This document shows positions 1-8,346 of a DNA stretch of 64,000 nt, piece after piece (positions within the stretch are counted from its first letter, which is position 1; every line of letters starts with the position of its first letter). This stretch comes from Amycolatopsis mongoliensis (GTDB lineage Bacteria > Actinomycetota > Actinomycetes > Mycobacteriales > Pseudonocardiaceae). The notes beneath the pieces were generated by a model, which did no database searches, had not been told where the DNA came from, and saw only the letters and a list, made by a program, of their open reading frames with translations. The stretch lies in NCBI RefSeq assembly GCF_030285665.1, contig NZ_CP127295.1:1736001-1800000 (forward strand). Direction: 5' to 3'. A program made the translations under genes and the position numbers.

Positions 1-1495
1 GCCCTACCTGAAGAGCCTCGGGGTGGACGCCCTCTGGTTCACGCCCTGGTACTCCTCACCGCTGGCCGACGGCGGTTACGACGTCGCCGACTACCGCGCG
101 ATCGACCCGGCGTTCGGGACCCTCGCGGAGGCCGAAGAGCTGATCGCCGACGCGGCCGGGCTGGGCATCAGGACCATTGTGGACATCGTCCCCAACCACG
201 TCTCGGACCGGCACGAGTGGTTCCGGGACGCGCTCGCCGCCGGGCCGGGATCGCCGGAGCGCCGACGGTTCTGGTTCCGCCCGGGCCGCGGCGAGCACGG
301 CGAGCTGCCGCCGACGGACTGGGAGTCCAGCTTCTCCGGCGGCACCTGGACGCGCGTCACCGAACCGGACGGCACGCCCGGCGAGTGGTACCTGCACCTG
401 TTCGCGCCCGAGCAGCCGGACCTCAACTGGAACCACCCGGACGTCCGCGCCGAGCACGAGCGCGTGCTGCGCTTCTGGTTCGACCGGGGTGTCGCGGGCA
501 TCCGCATCGACTCCGCGACCATGCCGGTCAAGGACCCGTCGCTGCCCAACGAGGTGACGCCGGACGCGCACCCGTTCGTCGACCGCGACGAGATCCACGA
601 CATCTACCGGAGCTGGCGGGCCGTCGCCGACTCCTACGCGGAGCCGCGCGTGCTGGTCGGTGAGGTCTGGCTGGCCGATCCGCGCCGCTTCGCGCGCTAC
701 CTGCGGCCGGACGAGATGCACACGGCGTTCAACTTCGACTTCATGATGCGCCCGTGGGACGCCGGCGAACTCCGCACCGCCATCGTGTCCACTTTGGACG
801 CCCACGGCTCGGTCGGCGCGCCGCCGACGTGGGTGCTGTCCAACCACGACGTCACCCGCGCGGCGACCCGCTACGGCCGTGAGGACAGTTCGTTCGGCTT
901 CGTCGCCCGCGCCTTCGGCATCCCCACGGACCTCGTGAAGGCGCAGCGGCGGGCGCGCGCGGCCGCGCTGCTGTCGGCCGCTTTGCCCGGCTCGCTGTAC
1001 GTCTACCAGGGCGACGAGCTGGGTCTGCCCGAGGTCGAGGACCTCCCGCTCGGCGTCCTGCAGGACCCGATGCACTTCCGCTCGGGTGGCACCGACCCCG
1101 GCCGCGACGGTTGCCGCGTCCCGCTGCCCTGGACGTCCGACGCGGACAGCGCGTTCGGCTTCGGCGCCGGAACCCCTTGGCTGCCCCAGCCCGCGAACTG
1201 GGGTGACTACTCGGTCGAGCGGCAGGACGGCGATCCCCGGTCGATGCTGACGCTCTACCGCACCATGATCGCGCTGCGCCGGTCCGAGCCCGCGCTGCGT
1301 GGCGAGGAGTTCGCCTGGGCGGCCGACGGCGGCGCCGACGTCCTCGCCTTCCGCCGCGGTGACGACCTGCTCTGCCTGGTCAACTTCGGCGAAACCCCGC
1401 TCGACCTGCCCGTCCACCTCGAAGTCCTGCTCGCCAGCGAAGAGCTGACGGACGCCCAGTTGCCCACCGACACAGCCGTCTGGCTGCGAGTCTGA
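1..1495 (+). CDS. GH13 alpha-glucosidase, 5' end missing
   Basis: Alpha-amylase-superfamily glycosidase, probably an intracellular alpha-glucosidase or oligo-1,6-glucosidase acting on imported glucan fragments. The frame is already open at base 2 and reads PYLKSLGVDALWFTPWYSS, so the true N-terminus is upstream; 497 codons are visible. The GH13 regions are present: DIVPNHV (region I), GIRIDSA with the nucleophile Asp codon at 509-511, GEVW with the acid/base Glu at 662-664, and SNHD with the third Asp at 848-850. There is no sign of secretion in the visible part. It sits 19 bp upstream of the sugar-binding lipoprotein gene and shares its operon. The exact specificity (maltose, isomaltose, nigerose) cannot be read from sequence; the GH87 enzyme downstream makes an alpha-1,3-oligosaccharide substrate plausible. 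Confidence 0.92.
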   Translation, partial: PYLKSLGVDALWFTPWYSSPLADGGYDVADYRAIDPAFGTLAEAEELIADAAGLGIRTIVDIVPNHVSDRHEWFRDALAAGPGSPERRRFWFRPGRGEHGELPPTDWESSFSGGTWTRVTEPDGTPGEWYLHLFAPEQPDLNWNHPDVRAEHERVLRFWFDRGVAGIRIDSATMPVKDPSLPNEVTPDAHPFVDRDEIHDIYRSWRAVADSYAEPRVLVGEVWLADPRRFARYLRPDEMHTAFNFDFMMRPWDAGELRTAIVSTLDAHGSVGAPPTWVLSNHDVTRAATRYGREDSSFGFVARAFGIPTDLVKAQRRARAAALLSAALPGSLYVYQGDELGLPEVEDLPLGVLQDPMHFRSGGTDPGRDGCRVPLPWTSDADSAFGFGAGTPWLPQPANWGDYSVERQDGDPRSMLTLYRTMIALRRSEPALRGEEFAWAADGGADVLAFRRGDDLLCLVNFGETPLDLPVHLEVLLASEELTDAQLPTDTAVWLRV

Positions 1496-1514
1496 AACCC
1501 CGCCAGGAGTGACG

Positions 1515-2870
1515 ATGAAGTCCTCGAAGATCGCCGCGGTGTGCCTGTGCGCCGCCGCCGCGCTGACCGCCTGTTCCGGCGCCGGCGACACCACCACCGC
1601 CGACGGCAAGACCGTCGTCAAGGTGTCCATCGAACCGGGCCTGGACCAAGGCGCGGTCGCCGCGTTCAACGCCCGGGTGACGCAGTTCGAAGCCGCGAAC
1701 CCGAAGATCGACCTGGTCCCGCAGGAGTTCAAGTGGGACGCGACGACGTTCACCGCGCAACTGGCGGGCGGCACCCTCCCGGACGTCCTGACCATGCCGT
1801 TCACCGACGGCCGCGGCCTGATCGAACGCCGTCAGCTCGCCGACATCAGCGGCCTGGTCGACCAATTGCCGTATGCGAAGAAGTTCAACCCCGAGGTCGC
1901 GAAGGCCGGTTCGGCCGCCGACGGGAAGATGTGGGCCGTCCCGATCGCCGCCCACGGCCAGGCCCTGCACTACAACCGCACGCTCTTCAAGCAGGCCGGT
2001 CTCGACCCGGACAAGCCACCGTCCACTTGGGACGAAATCCGCGCGGACGCGAAGCAGATCGCGCAGAAGACCGGCCAGGCCGGGTACGCCCAGCTGACCA
2101 CCGACAACACCGGCGGCTGGATCCTCACCACGCTCGACTACGACTTCGGCGGCCGCACCGAACAGCTGGCCGGCGACAAGGCGACGGCGACGCTGAACAC
2201 CCCGCAGATGGCCCGTGCGCTGCAGACCATCCACACCATGCGGTGGGACGACAACAGCATGGGCGCGAACTTCCTCTACGACTGGAACGGCATCAACCAG
2301 GACTTCGCCGCCGGCCGGATCGGGATGTACGTCTCCGGCGGCGGCAACTACGGCTCACTGAAGGCGCAGAACGCGATCAAGGCGGACGACTACGGCGTCA
2401 CGGCCCTCCCCCTCGACGGCCCGGACGCCGGTGTCCTCGGCGGCGGCACGCTCGCCGGCGTCAACGCCAAGGCGAACGACGCCGTCAAGGCCGCGGCCGT
2501 GAAGTGGATCGACTTCTACTACCTGAGCAAGCAGGCCGACCAGGCCGCGGCGGTCGCCGACGCGAAGACGACCGCGGACTCGGGCGAGGCGGTCGGCTCG
2601 CCCGAGCTGCCGGTGTTCGACAAGGCGACCTACGACCAGCGGATGGGCTGGATCGCGCAGTACGTCAACGTGCCGGTGAAGCAGATGACGCCGTACACGG
2701 ACAAGATGTTCGGCCAGCCGCTGATCCCGGAACCGACGCGGTCCACCCAGCAGGTCTACGGCCTGCTCGACCCGGTGGCGCAGAAGGTCCTGACCGACCG
2801 CGGCGCGGACATCCCCGCGCTGCTCGCCGACGCGCAGACGCAGGCCCAGGCGTTGCTGGACAAGCCGTGA
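1515..2870 (+). CDS. ABC sugar-binding lipoprotein
   Basis: Extracellular solute-binding protein of the family-1 carbohydrate type, 451 aa. The N-terminus has a lysine-containing n-region, a hydrophobic stretch and the lipobox LTAC at about residue 19, so it should be a membrane-anchored lipoprotein. I chose ATG at 1515 because AGGAG (1505-1509) lies 5 nt before it; an in-frame GTG at 1509 is inside that ribosome site. The body has typical features of maltose- or oligosaccharide-binding proteins (TLPDVLTMPF, ALHYNRTLF, TWDEI). It feeds the two permeases that follow with overlapping starts. The substrate is inferred from the flanking glycosidases to be an alpha-gluco-oligosaccharide. Confidence 0.92.
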   Translation: MKSSKIAAVCLCAAAALTACSGAGDTTTADGKTVVKVSIEPGLDQGAVAAFNARVTQFEAANPKIDLVPQEFKWDATTFTAQLAGGTLPDVLTMPFTDGRGLIERRQLADISGLVDQLPYAKKFNPEVAKAGSAADGKMWAVPIAAHGQALHYNRTLFKQAGLDPDKPPSTWDEIRADAKQIAQKTGQAGYAQLTTDNTGGWILTTLDYDFGGRTEQLAGDKATATLNTPQMARALQTIHTMRWDDNSMGANFLYDWNGINQDFAAGRIGMYVSGGGNYGSLKAQNAIKADDYGVTALPLDGPDAGVLGGGTLAGVNAKANDAVKAAAVKWIDFYYLSKQADQAAAVADAKTTADSGEAVGSPELPVFDKATYDQRMGWIAQYVNVPVKQMTPYTDKMFGQPLIPEPTRSTQQVYGLLDPVAQKVLTDRGADIPALLADAQTQAQALLDKP

Positions 2871-3826
2871 CGCTCACGGCGGCCCGGCCGGCGACGGCGA
2901 CCTCGCGCCGCCCGGCCCGGGCCCGCCGCCGGCGCACCCCCCTGACGTGGGTGCGCGGCGGCGGCCTCGGCACCGTGCTGTTCCTGCTGCCGATGCTGGC
3001 GGTGTTCGGGCTGTTCTCGTGGCGGCCGATCGGCCAGGCCGTCGTGATGAGCTTCCAGCAGACCAACCTCGTCTCGGCCCCGGTGTTCGTCGGACTGGAC
3101 AACTACAAGGCCGTGCTCGGCGACCCGCAGCTGTGGAACGCCGCGGGCAACACGCTGTGGTTCGCCGTGCTGGCGCTGCTGCTCGGTTACCCGATCCCGC
3201 TCATCGCCGCGGTGCTGATGAGCGAGGTCCGGCGGGCGAAGGGGCTCTACAGCGCGCTGGCCTACCTGCCGGTGGTGATCCCGCCGGTGGTGGCCGTGCT
3301 GCTGTGGAAGTTCTTCTACGACGCGAGCCCGAACGGCGTGTTCAACACCGTGCTGGGCGCCGTCGGAATCAGCCCGGCGCCGTGGCTGCAGTCGGCGTCG
3401 ACGGCGATGTTCTCGCTGGTCGCGGAGGCGACGTGGGCGGCGGCCGGTGCCACGATCATCATCTACCTCGCCGCGCTGACCAGCGTCCCGCCCGAGCAGT
3501 ACGAGGCGGCCGAGATCGACGGCGCGTCGGTCTGGGGCAAGGTCTGGCACGTCACGCTGCCGCACCTGCGCGGGGTCCTGCTGATCACGTTCATCCTGCA
3601 GATCGTCGGCACGGCGCAGGTATTCCTCGAGCCGTTCCTGTTCACCGGTGGCGGCCCGGCGCGCTCGACGACCACGATCCTGCTGCTCGTCTACAACTAC
3701 GCCTTCGCGGACAGCCTCGGCGGCGACTACGGCGCGGCGACCGCGTTGAGCGTCCTGCTCGCCCTGGTCCTGGGCCTGTTCTCCGCCGTGTACTTCCGCC
3801 TCACCCGCTCCTGGAGCAAGTCATGA
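2867..3826 (+). CDS. ABC sugar transporter permease (MalF type)
   Basis: Inner-membrane subunit of a carbohydrate ABC importer, 319 aa. GTG at 2867 overlaps the stop of the binding protein by 4 nt. A basic N-terminal tail (residues 1-25) precedes about six membrane segments, the first around FLLPMLAVFGLF. The permease EAA loop that contacts the ATPase is visible as EQYEAAEIDGASVWGKVW. The frame stays open upstream through the binding-protein gene, but that part is an antiphase shadow. No ATPase gene follows, so a shared ATPase such as the MsiK type in streptomycetes probably energises it; that is family knowledge and not seen in this window. Confidence 0.92.
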   Translation: MTLTAARPATATSRRPARARRRRTPLTWVRGGGLGTVLFLLPMLAVFGLFSWRPIGQAVVMSFQQTNLVSAPVFVGLDNYKAVLGDPQLWNAAGNTLWFAVLALLLGYPIPLIAAVLMSEVRRAKGLYSALAYLPVVIPPVVAVLLWKFFYDASPNGVFNTVLGAVGISPAPWLQSASTAMFSLVAEATWAAAGATIIIYLAALTSVPPEQYEAAEIDGASVWGKVWHVTLPHLRGVLLITFILQIVGTAQVFLEPFLFTGGGPARSTTTILLLVYNYAFADSLGGDYGAATALSVLLALVLGLFSAVYFRLTRSWSKS

Positions 3827-4683
3827 CGCGCGCCCTGCTCTCGCCGTCGGACTGGCGGCGTCCAGTGGTCCGGCGCACCACCCGCACGCTGCACGCACTG
3901 CTGCTCGCGGCGTTGTTCCTGGCCGGGCTGGGGCCGATGCTGTGGCTGGCGAAGGCGGCCGTCACCCCGACGCAGGACACGCTGCGCGACCCACTCGCGC
4001 TGTGGCCGCACGGGATCGACTTCGCCAACCTCTCGACGGCGTGGACGCGCGTCCAGATCGACAAGTACTTCCTCAGCACCGTGTGGGTCGCCGCCGGGTC
4101 GTGGCTGGTGCAGCTGATCGTCGCGACGACGGCCGGGTTCGCGCTGTCGGTGCTGCGGCCGCGCTACCGTCGCGTGCTCACCGGGGTCGTCCTGACGACG
4201 TTGTTCGTCCCGGCGGTCGTGCTGCTGGTGCCGCTGTACCTGTCCATGGTGGACTTCTCACTGATCAACTCGTTCTGGGCGGTCTGGCTTCCGTCGGGTG
4301 CCAGCGCGTTCAACATCCTGCTGGTGCAACGGTTCTTCGACAACCTCCCGCGTGAGGTGTTCGAAGCCGCTCGCGTTGACGGCGCGGGGCCGCTACGGCT
4401 GTTCTGGTCGGTCGTGCTGCCGATGTCCCGGCCGATCCTCGGAGTCGTCTCGGTGTTCGCGATCGTGGCGGCCTGGAAGGACTTCCTCTGGCCGATGCTG
4501 GTGCTGCCCGACCCGGCAGTCCAGCCGCTCTCGGTCCGGCTGCCGGCGTTGCAGAAGTTCGTCGAGCTGGACGTCTTCCTCGCCGCTCTGGCTATTTCGA
4601 CGGTGATTCCCGTCGTGCTGTTCCTCGTGTTCCAGCGGATGTTCCTGCGCGGCAACGCGCTGGGCGGAGCCGTCAAGGGCTGA
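3823..4683 (+). CDS. ABC sugar transporter permease (MalG type)
   Basis: Second integral-membrane subunit of the carbohydrate importer, 286 aa. ATG at 3823 overlaps the preceding stop in the arrangement ATGA, which implies translational coupling. About six transmembrane helices are visible, starting with LLLAALFLAGLGPMLWLAK. The EAA loop reads REVFEAARVDGAGPLRLFW, followed by the usual LPMSRP turn. It ends 22 bp before the GH87 gene. Pairing with the 2867-3826 permease is certain from position and length; the sugar is inferred. Confidence 0.92.
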   Translation: MTRALLSPSDWRRPVVRRTTRTLHALLLAALFLAGLGPMLWLAKAAVTPTQDTLRDPLALWPHGIDFANLSTAWTRVQIDKYFLSTVWVAAGSWLVQLIVATTAGFALSVLRPRYRRVLTGVVLTTLFVPAVVLLVPLYLSMVDFSLINSFWAVWLPSGASAFNILLVQRFFDNLPREVFEAARVDGAGPLRLFWSVVLPMSRPILGVVSVFAIVAAWKDFLWPMLVLPDPAVQPLSVRLPALQKFVELDVFLAALAISTVIPVVLFLVFQRMFLRGNALGGAVKG

Positions 4684-4705
4684 CTCTCTGGTTGGGAGAA
4701 AACAG

Positions 4706-7561
4706 ATGCGCAGATCCCCTGTCCTGGCCGTCGCGGTGCTCACTTTCACCGCGGTGGTGTCCACGGTCCCGGCGCACGCCGCGACCACCCGTCTGGAAGC
4801 CGAATCCGCTGCTCTTTCCGGCGGCGCTGTGGTCGAAACCGACCATCCCGGCTACAGCGGTTCCGGCTTCGTCGGCGGTTTCACCGACGGCCATCTTGGC
4901 ACCGCGCGGACGACCTTCGCTGTCTCCGCCGCTTCGGCGGGTTCGTACACCCTCGCGCTCGGCTACGCGAACGGCACCGGCTCTTCCCGGACCCTCACCC
5001 TGACCGTGGACTCCACGGCACAGCAGATTTCTTTGCCCGCAACAGCTTCCTGGGACAGCTGGGGCTCGGCGAGCGTGGCCGTCCCGCTCGGCGCGGGCGC
5101 GCACAGCGTGTCCTACACCTTCGGCTCGGGGGACAGCGGAAACGTCAACCTCGACCGCCTCGACGTGACGCCGTCCGCGGCCGGGCAAGTGGGTCCGCTG
5201 TTCGAGGCCGAGAACGCGACGCTCTCGGGCGGCGCGGTCGTCGCGACCGACCACCCCGGCTACAGCGGGAGCGGCTTCGTCGGCGGGTACACCGACGGCA
5301 ACAAGGGGGCCGCGCGGACGTCGTTCGCCGTCAACGTGACGACTGCAGGAACGCAGTCGCTCGCCCTCCGGTACGCGAACGGCACGGGTGTGGCCATGAC
5401 GCTTTCGCTCTATGTCGACAGCGTCCGGCAAGGTCAGGTGTCGCTGCCTGCGTCGGCGAACTGGGACACCTGGACGTCGGCGACCGAGTCCGTGACGCTG
5501 GCCGCGGGCGACCACACGGTGGCATACGCCTTCGACAGCACCGATTCCGGCAACGTGAACCTGGACAGCCTGACCGTGACAGTTTCGGTGCCTGCTGGTC
5601 CTGGCGAAGCCGAAGCCGCGTTCCTCTCCGGCGGCGCGACCGTCGGTGCCACGACCGCGGGGTACACCGGACCTGGCTATGTGACGGGCTTAGCGACGCC
5701 GGGCGCGCGTCTGGTGCGCACCTTCGCGATGGCGTCGGCGGGAACGGCGACCGCGACGATTCGCTTCGCCAACGCGGGCACCCTCACGGTGTCGGCGAAC
5801 GGCCGTGACGCCGGATCCGCGACCTTGCCGTCCGGCAGCGGCTGGCGGACGGCCACGGTCTCGGTGCCGGTCCGCGCGGGCGTCAACACGCTGCAGCTGG
5901 CCGGGACCGGCAGCGACGTCCTGGTCGACAGCGTGGTCGTCGCGAACGAGACGGCGCCGGCCGCCCGGGGCGCGACGACGCCGTACACCGAGTACGAGGC
6001 CGAAGCCGGGTCGACGACCGGGACCGTGCTCGCCGCGGACCGGACGTTCCACACGGTCCAGGCCGAGTCGAGCGGGCGCCGCGCGGTGCGGCTGGGCGCG
6101 ACCGGGCAGTCGGTGAGCTTCACGCTGACGCAGCCCGCGAACGCCGTCACCGTGCGGTTCTCGATCCCGGACAGCGCGGACGGCGCCGGGCAGACCGCGC
6201 CGCTGGCGTTGTACGCGAACGGGACGAAGGTCCGCGACCTGACGCTGACGTCGACCTACAGCTGGGTCTACGGCGCTTATCCGTACACGAACGTGCCGTC
6301 GCAGGGCAGCCCGCACCGGTTCTACGACGAGACGCGCGCGCTGATCGGCGACTGGCCCGCGGGCACCGTGCTGAAGCTGCAGAAGGACGCGTCCAGCACG
6401 GCCGCGTACTACGACGTCGACCTGCTGGACGCCGAGCAGGCACCCAGTGCGGCGACCGCCCCGGCGGGTGCGCTGTCCATCACGTCGTACGGCGCGGTGC
6501 CGGACAACGGCTCGGACGCGACGTCGGCGATCAACGCCGCGATCGCGGCGGGCGCGTCGCAGAACAAGCCGGTGTGGATCCCGGCCGGGACGTTCCGGAT
6601 CACGTCGAAGATCACTGTCGCGAACGTGCGCGTTTACGGAGCGGGTCCCTGGTACTCGGTGATCCAGGGCACGGGCCCTCGCGGTGGCTTCTTCGGCACG
6701 GGCAGCAACGTGACGCTGGCCGACTTCGCGATCTTCGGTGACGTCCGGATCCGCGACGACAACGGCTCGGACGGCGCCCTCGACGGCAACTTCGGCACCG
6801 GGTCGCTCGTCCAGAACCTGTGGATCGAGCACACCAAGGTCGGGCTGTGGGCCGACTCGGGCACGAATGGCCTGTACGTGGTCGGCACGCGGATCCGCGA
6901 CACGTTCGCGGACGGCGTCAACATCCACGCCAAGGACGCCGGGACGAGCAACGTGCGGGTGGACCAGTCGATGGTCCGCAACACGGGCGACGACGGGCTG
7001 GCGATGTTCTCCGAAGGCGACACGGTGGCCGGGAGCGCGTACACGTTCAACACGGTCCAGTCGCCGGCGCTGGCGAACGGCATCGGCGTCTTCGGCGGGG
7101 CGGGCAACCGCGTCGAGGACAACGTCGTGTCGGACAACGTCGAGGCGGGCTCGGGCATCACGGCCGGCACCCGGTTCAACCCGGTGCCGCTGTCCGGCAC
7201 GACGTCGATCCGGCGCAACACGCTGCTGCGGACGGGCAGCTTCGAGCACAACTGGAACTCGGCGCTCGGCGGGCTCTGGATCTACGCGGACTCGGCGGAC
7301 ATCGCGGCGCCGGTCGTCGTCGAGGACCTGACGGTGACCGACAGCACGTACCAGGGTGTGCTGCTGAGCTTCCAGAAGTCGATCACGCAGCTGAGCTTCG
7401 ACCGCGTGACGATCGCCGGAGCGGGCACGTACGGCATCGAGACGAACGCGACGGGCAGCGCTTCGATCGCGCACACGTCGGTGACCGGAGCGGCGTCCGG
7501 CGGCCTGCTGAACGACGGCGGGTACACCTTGGTGAGGGGTCCCGGGAACTCGGGTTTCTAG
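4706..7561 (+). CDS. Secreted GH87 alpha-1,3-glucanase / mycodextranase with CBMs
   Basis: Predicted extracellular glucanase of 951 aa. A signal peptide (residues 1-26, ending AHA-A) precedes two clearly homologous CBM35/CBM6-like modules (about 28-155 and 167-290; both contain DHPGYSGSGFVGG) and a third, more divergent beta-sandwich (about 295-410). Then come a GH87-type sandwich (about 425-575) and a right-handed beta-helix (about 590-945) starting ITSYGAVPDNGSDATSAI. Asp736 in DGVN and the pair Asp762-Asp763 in GDDG fit the positions of the catalytic aspartates known for GH87. The start at 4706 follows GGGAGAA. GH87 enzymes cleave alpha-1,3 links in mycodextran or alpha-1,3-glucan, so this protein probably supplies the ABC importer encoded just upstream. 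Confidence 0.85.
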   Translation: MRRSPVLAVAVLTFTAVVSTVPAHAATTRLEAESAALSGGAVVETDHPGYSGSGFVGGFTDGHLGTARTTFAVSAASAGSYTLALGYANGTGSSRTLTLTVDSTAQQISLPATASWDSWGSASVAVPLGAGAHSVSYTFGSGDSGNVNLDRLDVTPSAAGQVGPLFEAENATLSGGAVVATDHPGYSGSGFVGGYTDGNKGAARTSFAVNVTTAGTQSLALRYANGTGVAMTLSLYVDSVRQGQVSLPASANWDTWTSATESVTLAAGDHTVAYAFDSTDSGNVNLDSLTVTVSVPAGPGEAEAAFLSGGATVGATTAGYTGPGYVTGLATPGARLVRTFAMASAGTATATIRFANAGTLTVSANGRDAGSATLPSGSGWRTATVSVPVRAGVNTLQLAGTGSDVLVDSVVVANETAPAARGATTPYTEYEAEAGSTTGTVLAADRTFHTVQAESSGRRAVRLGATGQSVSFTLTQPANAVTVRFSIPDSADGAGQTAPLALYANGTKVRDLTLTSTYSWVYGAYPYTNVPSQGSPHRFYDETRALIGDWPAGTVLKLQKDASSTAAYYDVDLLDAEQAPSAATAPAGALSITSYGAVPDNGSDATSAINAAIAAGASQNKPVWIPAGTFRITSKITVANVRVYGAGPWYSVIQGTGPRGGFFGTGSNVTLADFAIFGDVRIRDDNGSDGALDGNFGTGSLVQNLWIEHTKVGLWADSGTNGLYVVGTRIRDTFADGVNIHAKDAGTSNVRVDQSMVRNTGDDGLAMFSEGDTVAGSAYTFNTVQSPALANGIGVFGGAGNRVEDNVVSDNVEAGSGITAGTRFNPVPLSGTTSIRRNTLLRTGSFEHNWNSALGGLWIYADSADIAAPVVVEDLTVTDSTYQGVLLSFQKSITQLSFDRVTIAGAGTYGIETNATGSASIAHTSVTGAASGGLLNDGGYTLVRGPGNSGF

Positions 7562-7569
7562 CCGACGAA

Positions 7570-7604
7570 AGAAGCCCGGTGACCTCGTCGGTCACCGGGC
7601 TTCT
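7570..7604. terminator. Bidirectional hairpin terminator
   Basis: A perfect 14-bp stem (7570-7583 with 7591-7604) with a 7-nt loop lies directly after the GH87 stop codon. It can end the glucan operon on the plus strand and the tRNA transcript on the minus strand. There is no clear T tract, as is common in actinomycetes. Confidence 0.8.
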
Positions 7605-7611
7605 CCGTGGG

Positions 7612-7694
7612 TGGCGGGTGAGGGATTCGAACCCCCGTAGGCGTAAGCCAACTGGTTTACAGCCAGTCCCCTTTGGCCACTCGGGTAACCCGCC
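7612..7694 (-). tRNA. tRNA-Tyr (anticodon GTA)
   Basis: On the minus strand the acceptor arms GGCGGGT (7694-7688) and ACCCGCC (7619-7613) pair perfectly, followed by discriminator A at 7612. The anticodon loop reads CTGTAAA, giving GTA for tyrosine. A long variable arm makes this a class II tRNA, as expected for bacterial tRNA-Tyr, and the T loop is GTTCGAATC. CCA is not encoded. It lies close to the integrative element, but its 3' end is not duplicated there, so it is not the attachment site. Confidence 0.97.
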
Positions 7695-7823
7695 ATGGCC
7701 GGTCGAACCGGCCGGGGAGAAGCTTACCCAACGGGTCGGAGCGGGGGTCAACCGGGATGCCCGCCCCCCGGTGGGGGCTAGGCTGGGTGGCCCCTGACAA
7801 GCGAGTACGAGGTGTGAGGACAC

Positions 7824-8315
7824 GTGGCGGATCCCTCTTTCGACGTCGTGAGCAAGGTCGACCGCCAGGAGGTGGACAACGCGCTGAACCAGGCGAGCAA
7901 GGAGCTGGGCACCCGGTTCGACTTCCGCGGCACGGGCACGACGATCAACTGGTCCGGCGAGGAGGCGATCACGATCGAGTCCGAGACGGAGGAGCGTGCG
8001 CTGGCCGCGGTCGAGGTGTTCAAGGAGAAGCTGATCAAGCGCAGCATCTCGTTGAAGGCGTTCGAAGCGGACGAGCCGGCCCTGTCGGGCAAGATCTACA
8101 AGATCGGCGGCAAGATCCTCCAGGGCATTGCGTCGGACAAGGCGAAGCAGATCGCCAAGTTCATCCGGGATGAGGGGCCGAAGGGTGTGCAGGCCCAGAT
8201 CCAGGGTGATCAGCTGCGGGTTTCGGGCAAGAAGAAGGACCAGCTGCAGGACGTGATCGCCTTGCTGAAGGGCAAGGACTTCGAGATCGCGTTGCAGTTC
8301 ACGAATTACCGGTGA
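7824..8315 (+). CDS. yajQ: YajQ-family nucleotide-binding protein
   Basis: Cytoplasmic YajQ-family protein, 163 aa, the full usual length. It begins [12 protein letters not shown] and contains the family signature [13 protein letters not shown]; family members elsewhere bind cyclic di-GMP or nucleotides. GTG at 7824 is preceded by GAGGA (7816-7820). The oddity is at the 3' end: the last 18 coding bases (8294-8311) are repeated at 14672-14689, so an integrative element has inserted into the end of this gene. The element supplies the final base of the last Arg codon and the stop (CGG TGA against CGC TGA at the far end), so the protein is unchanged. Confidence 0.95.
   Translation: MADPSFDVVSKVDRQEVDNALNQASKELGTRFDFRGTGTTINWSGEEAITIESETEERALAAVEVFKEKLIKRSISLKAFEADEPALSGKIYKIGGKILQGIASDKAKQIAKFIRDEGPKGVQAQIQGDQLRVSGKKKDQLQDVIALLKGKDFEIALQFTNYR
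8294..8311. other. attL core (18-bp direct repeat, left copy)
   Basis: The sequence gcagttcacgaattaccg at the 3' end of yajQ is identical to 14672-14689. Flanking bases before it differ (gtt against gac). After it only one base differs (g against c) before a shared tga, so the homology can be read as 22 bp with one mismatch. Confidence 0.85.
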
Positions 8316-8346
8316 CGCACCCTCGTTGACCTGCGGGTATCTGGTT

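Noticed and set aside
1541..3826. A 761-residue frame fusing the antiphase of the binding protein to the first permease
   Set aside because: Only the part from GTG 2867 is permease; the rest is a shadow of the lipoprotein gene, whose own frame has a clear signal and family match.
7612..7694. tRNA-Tyr as the attachment site of the integrative element
   Set aside because: Its 3' end is not repeated near 14.7 kb, whereas the yajQ end is repeated exactly.
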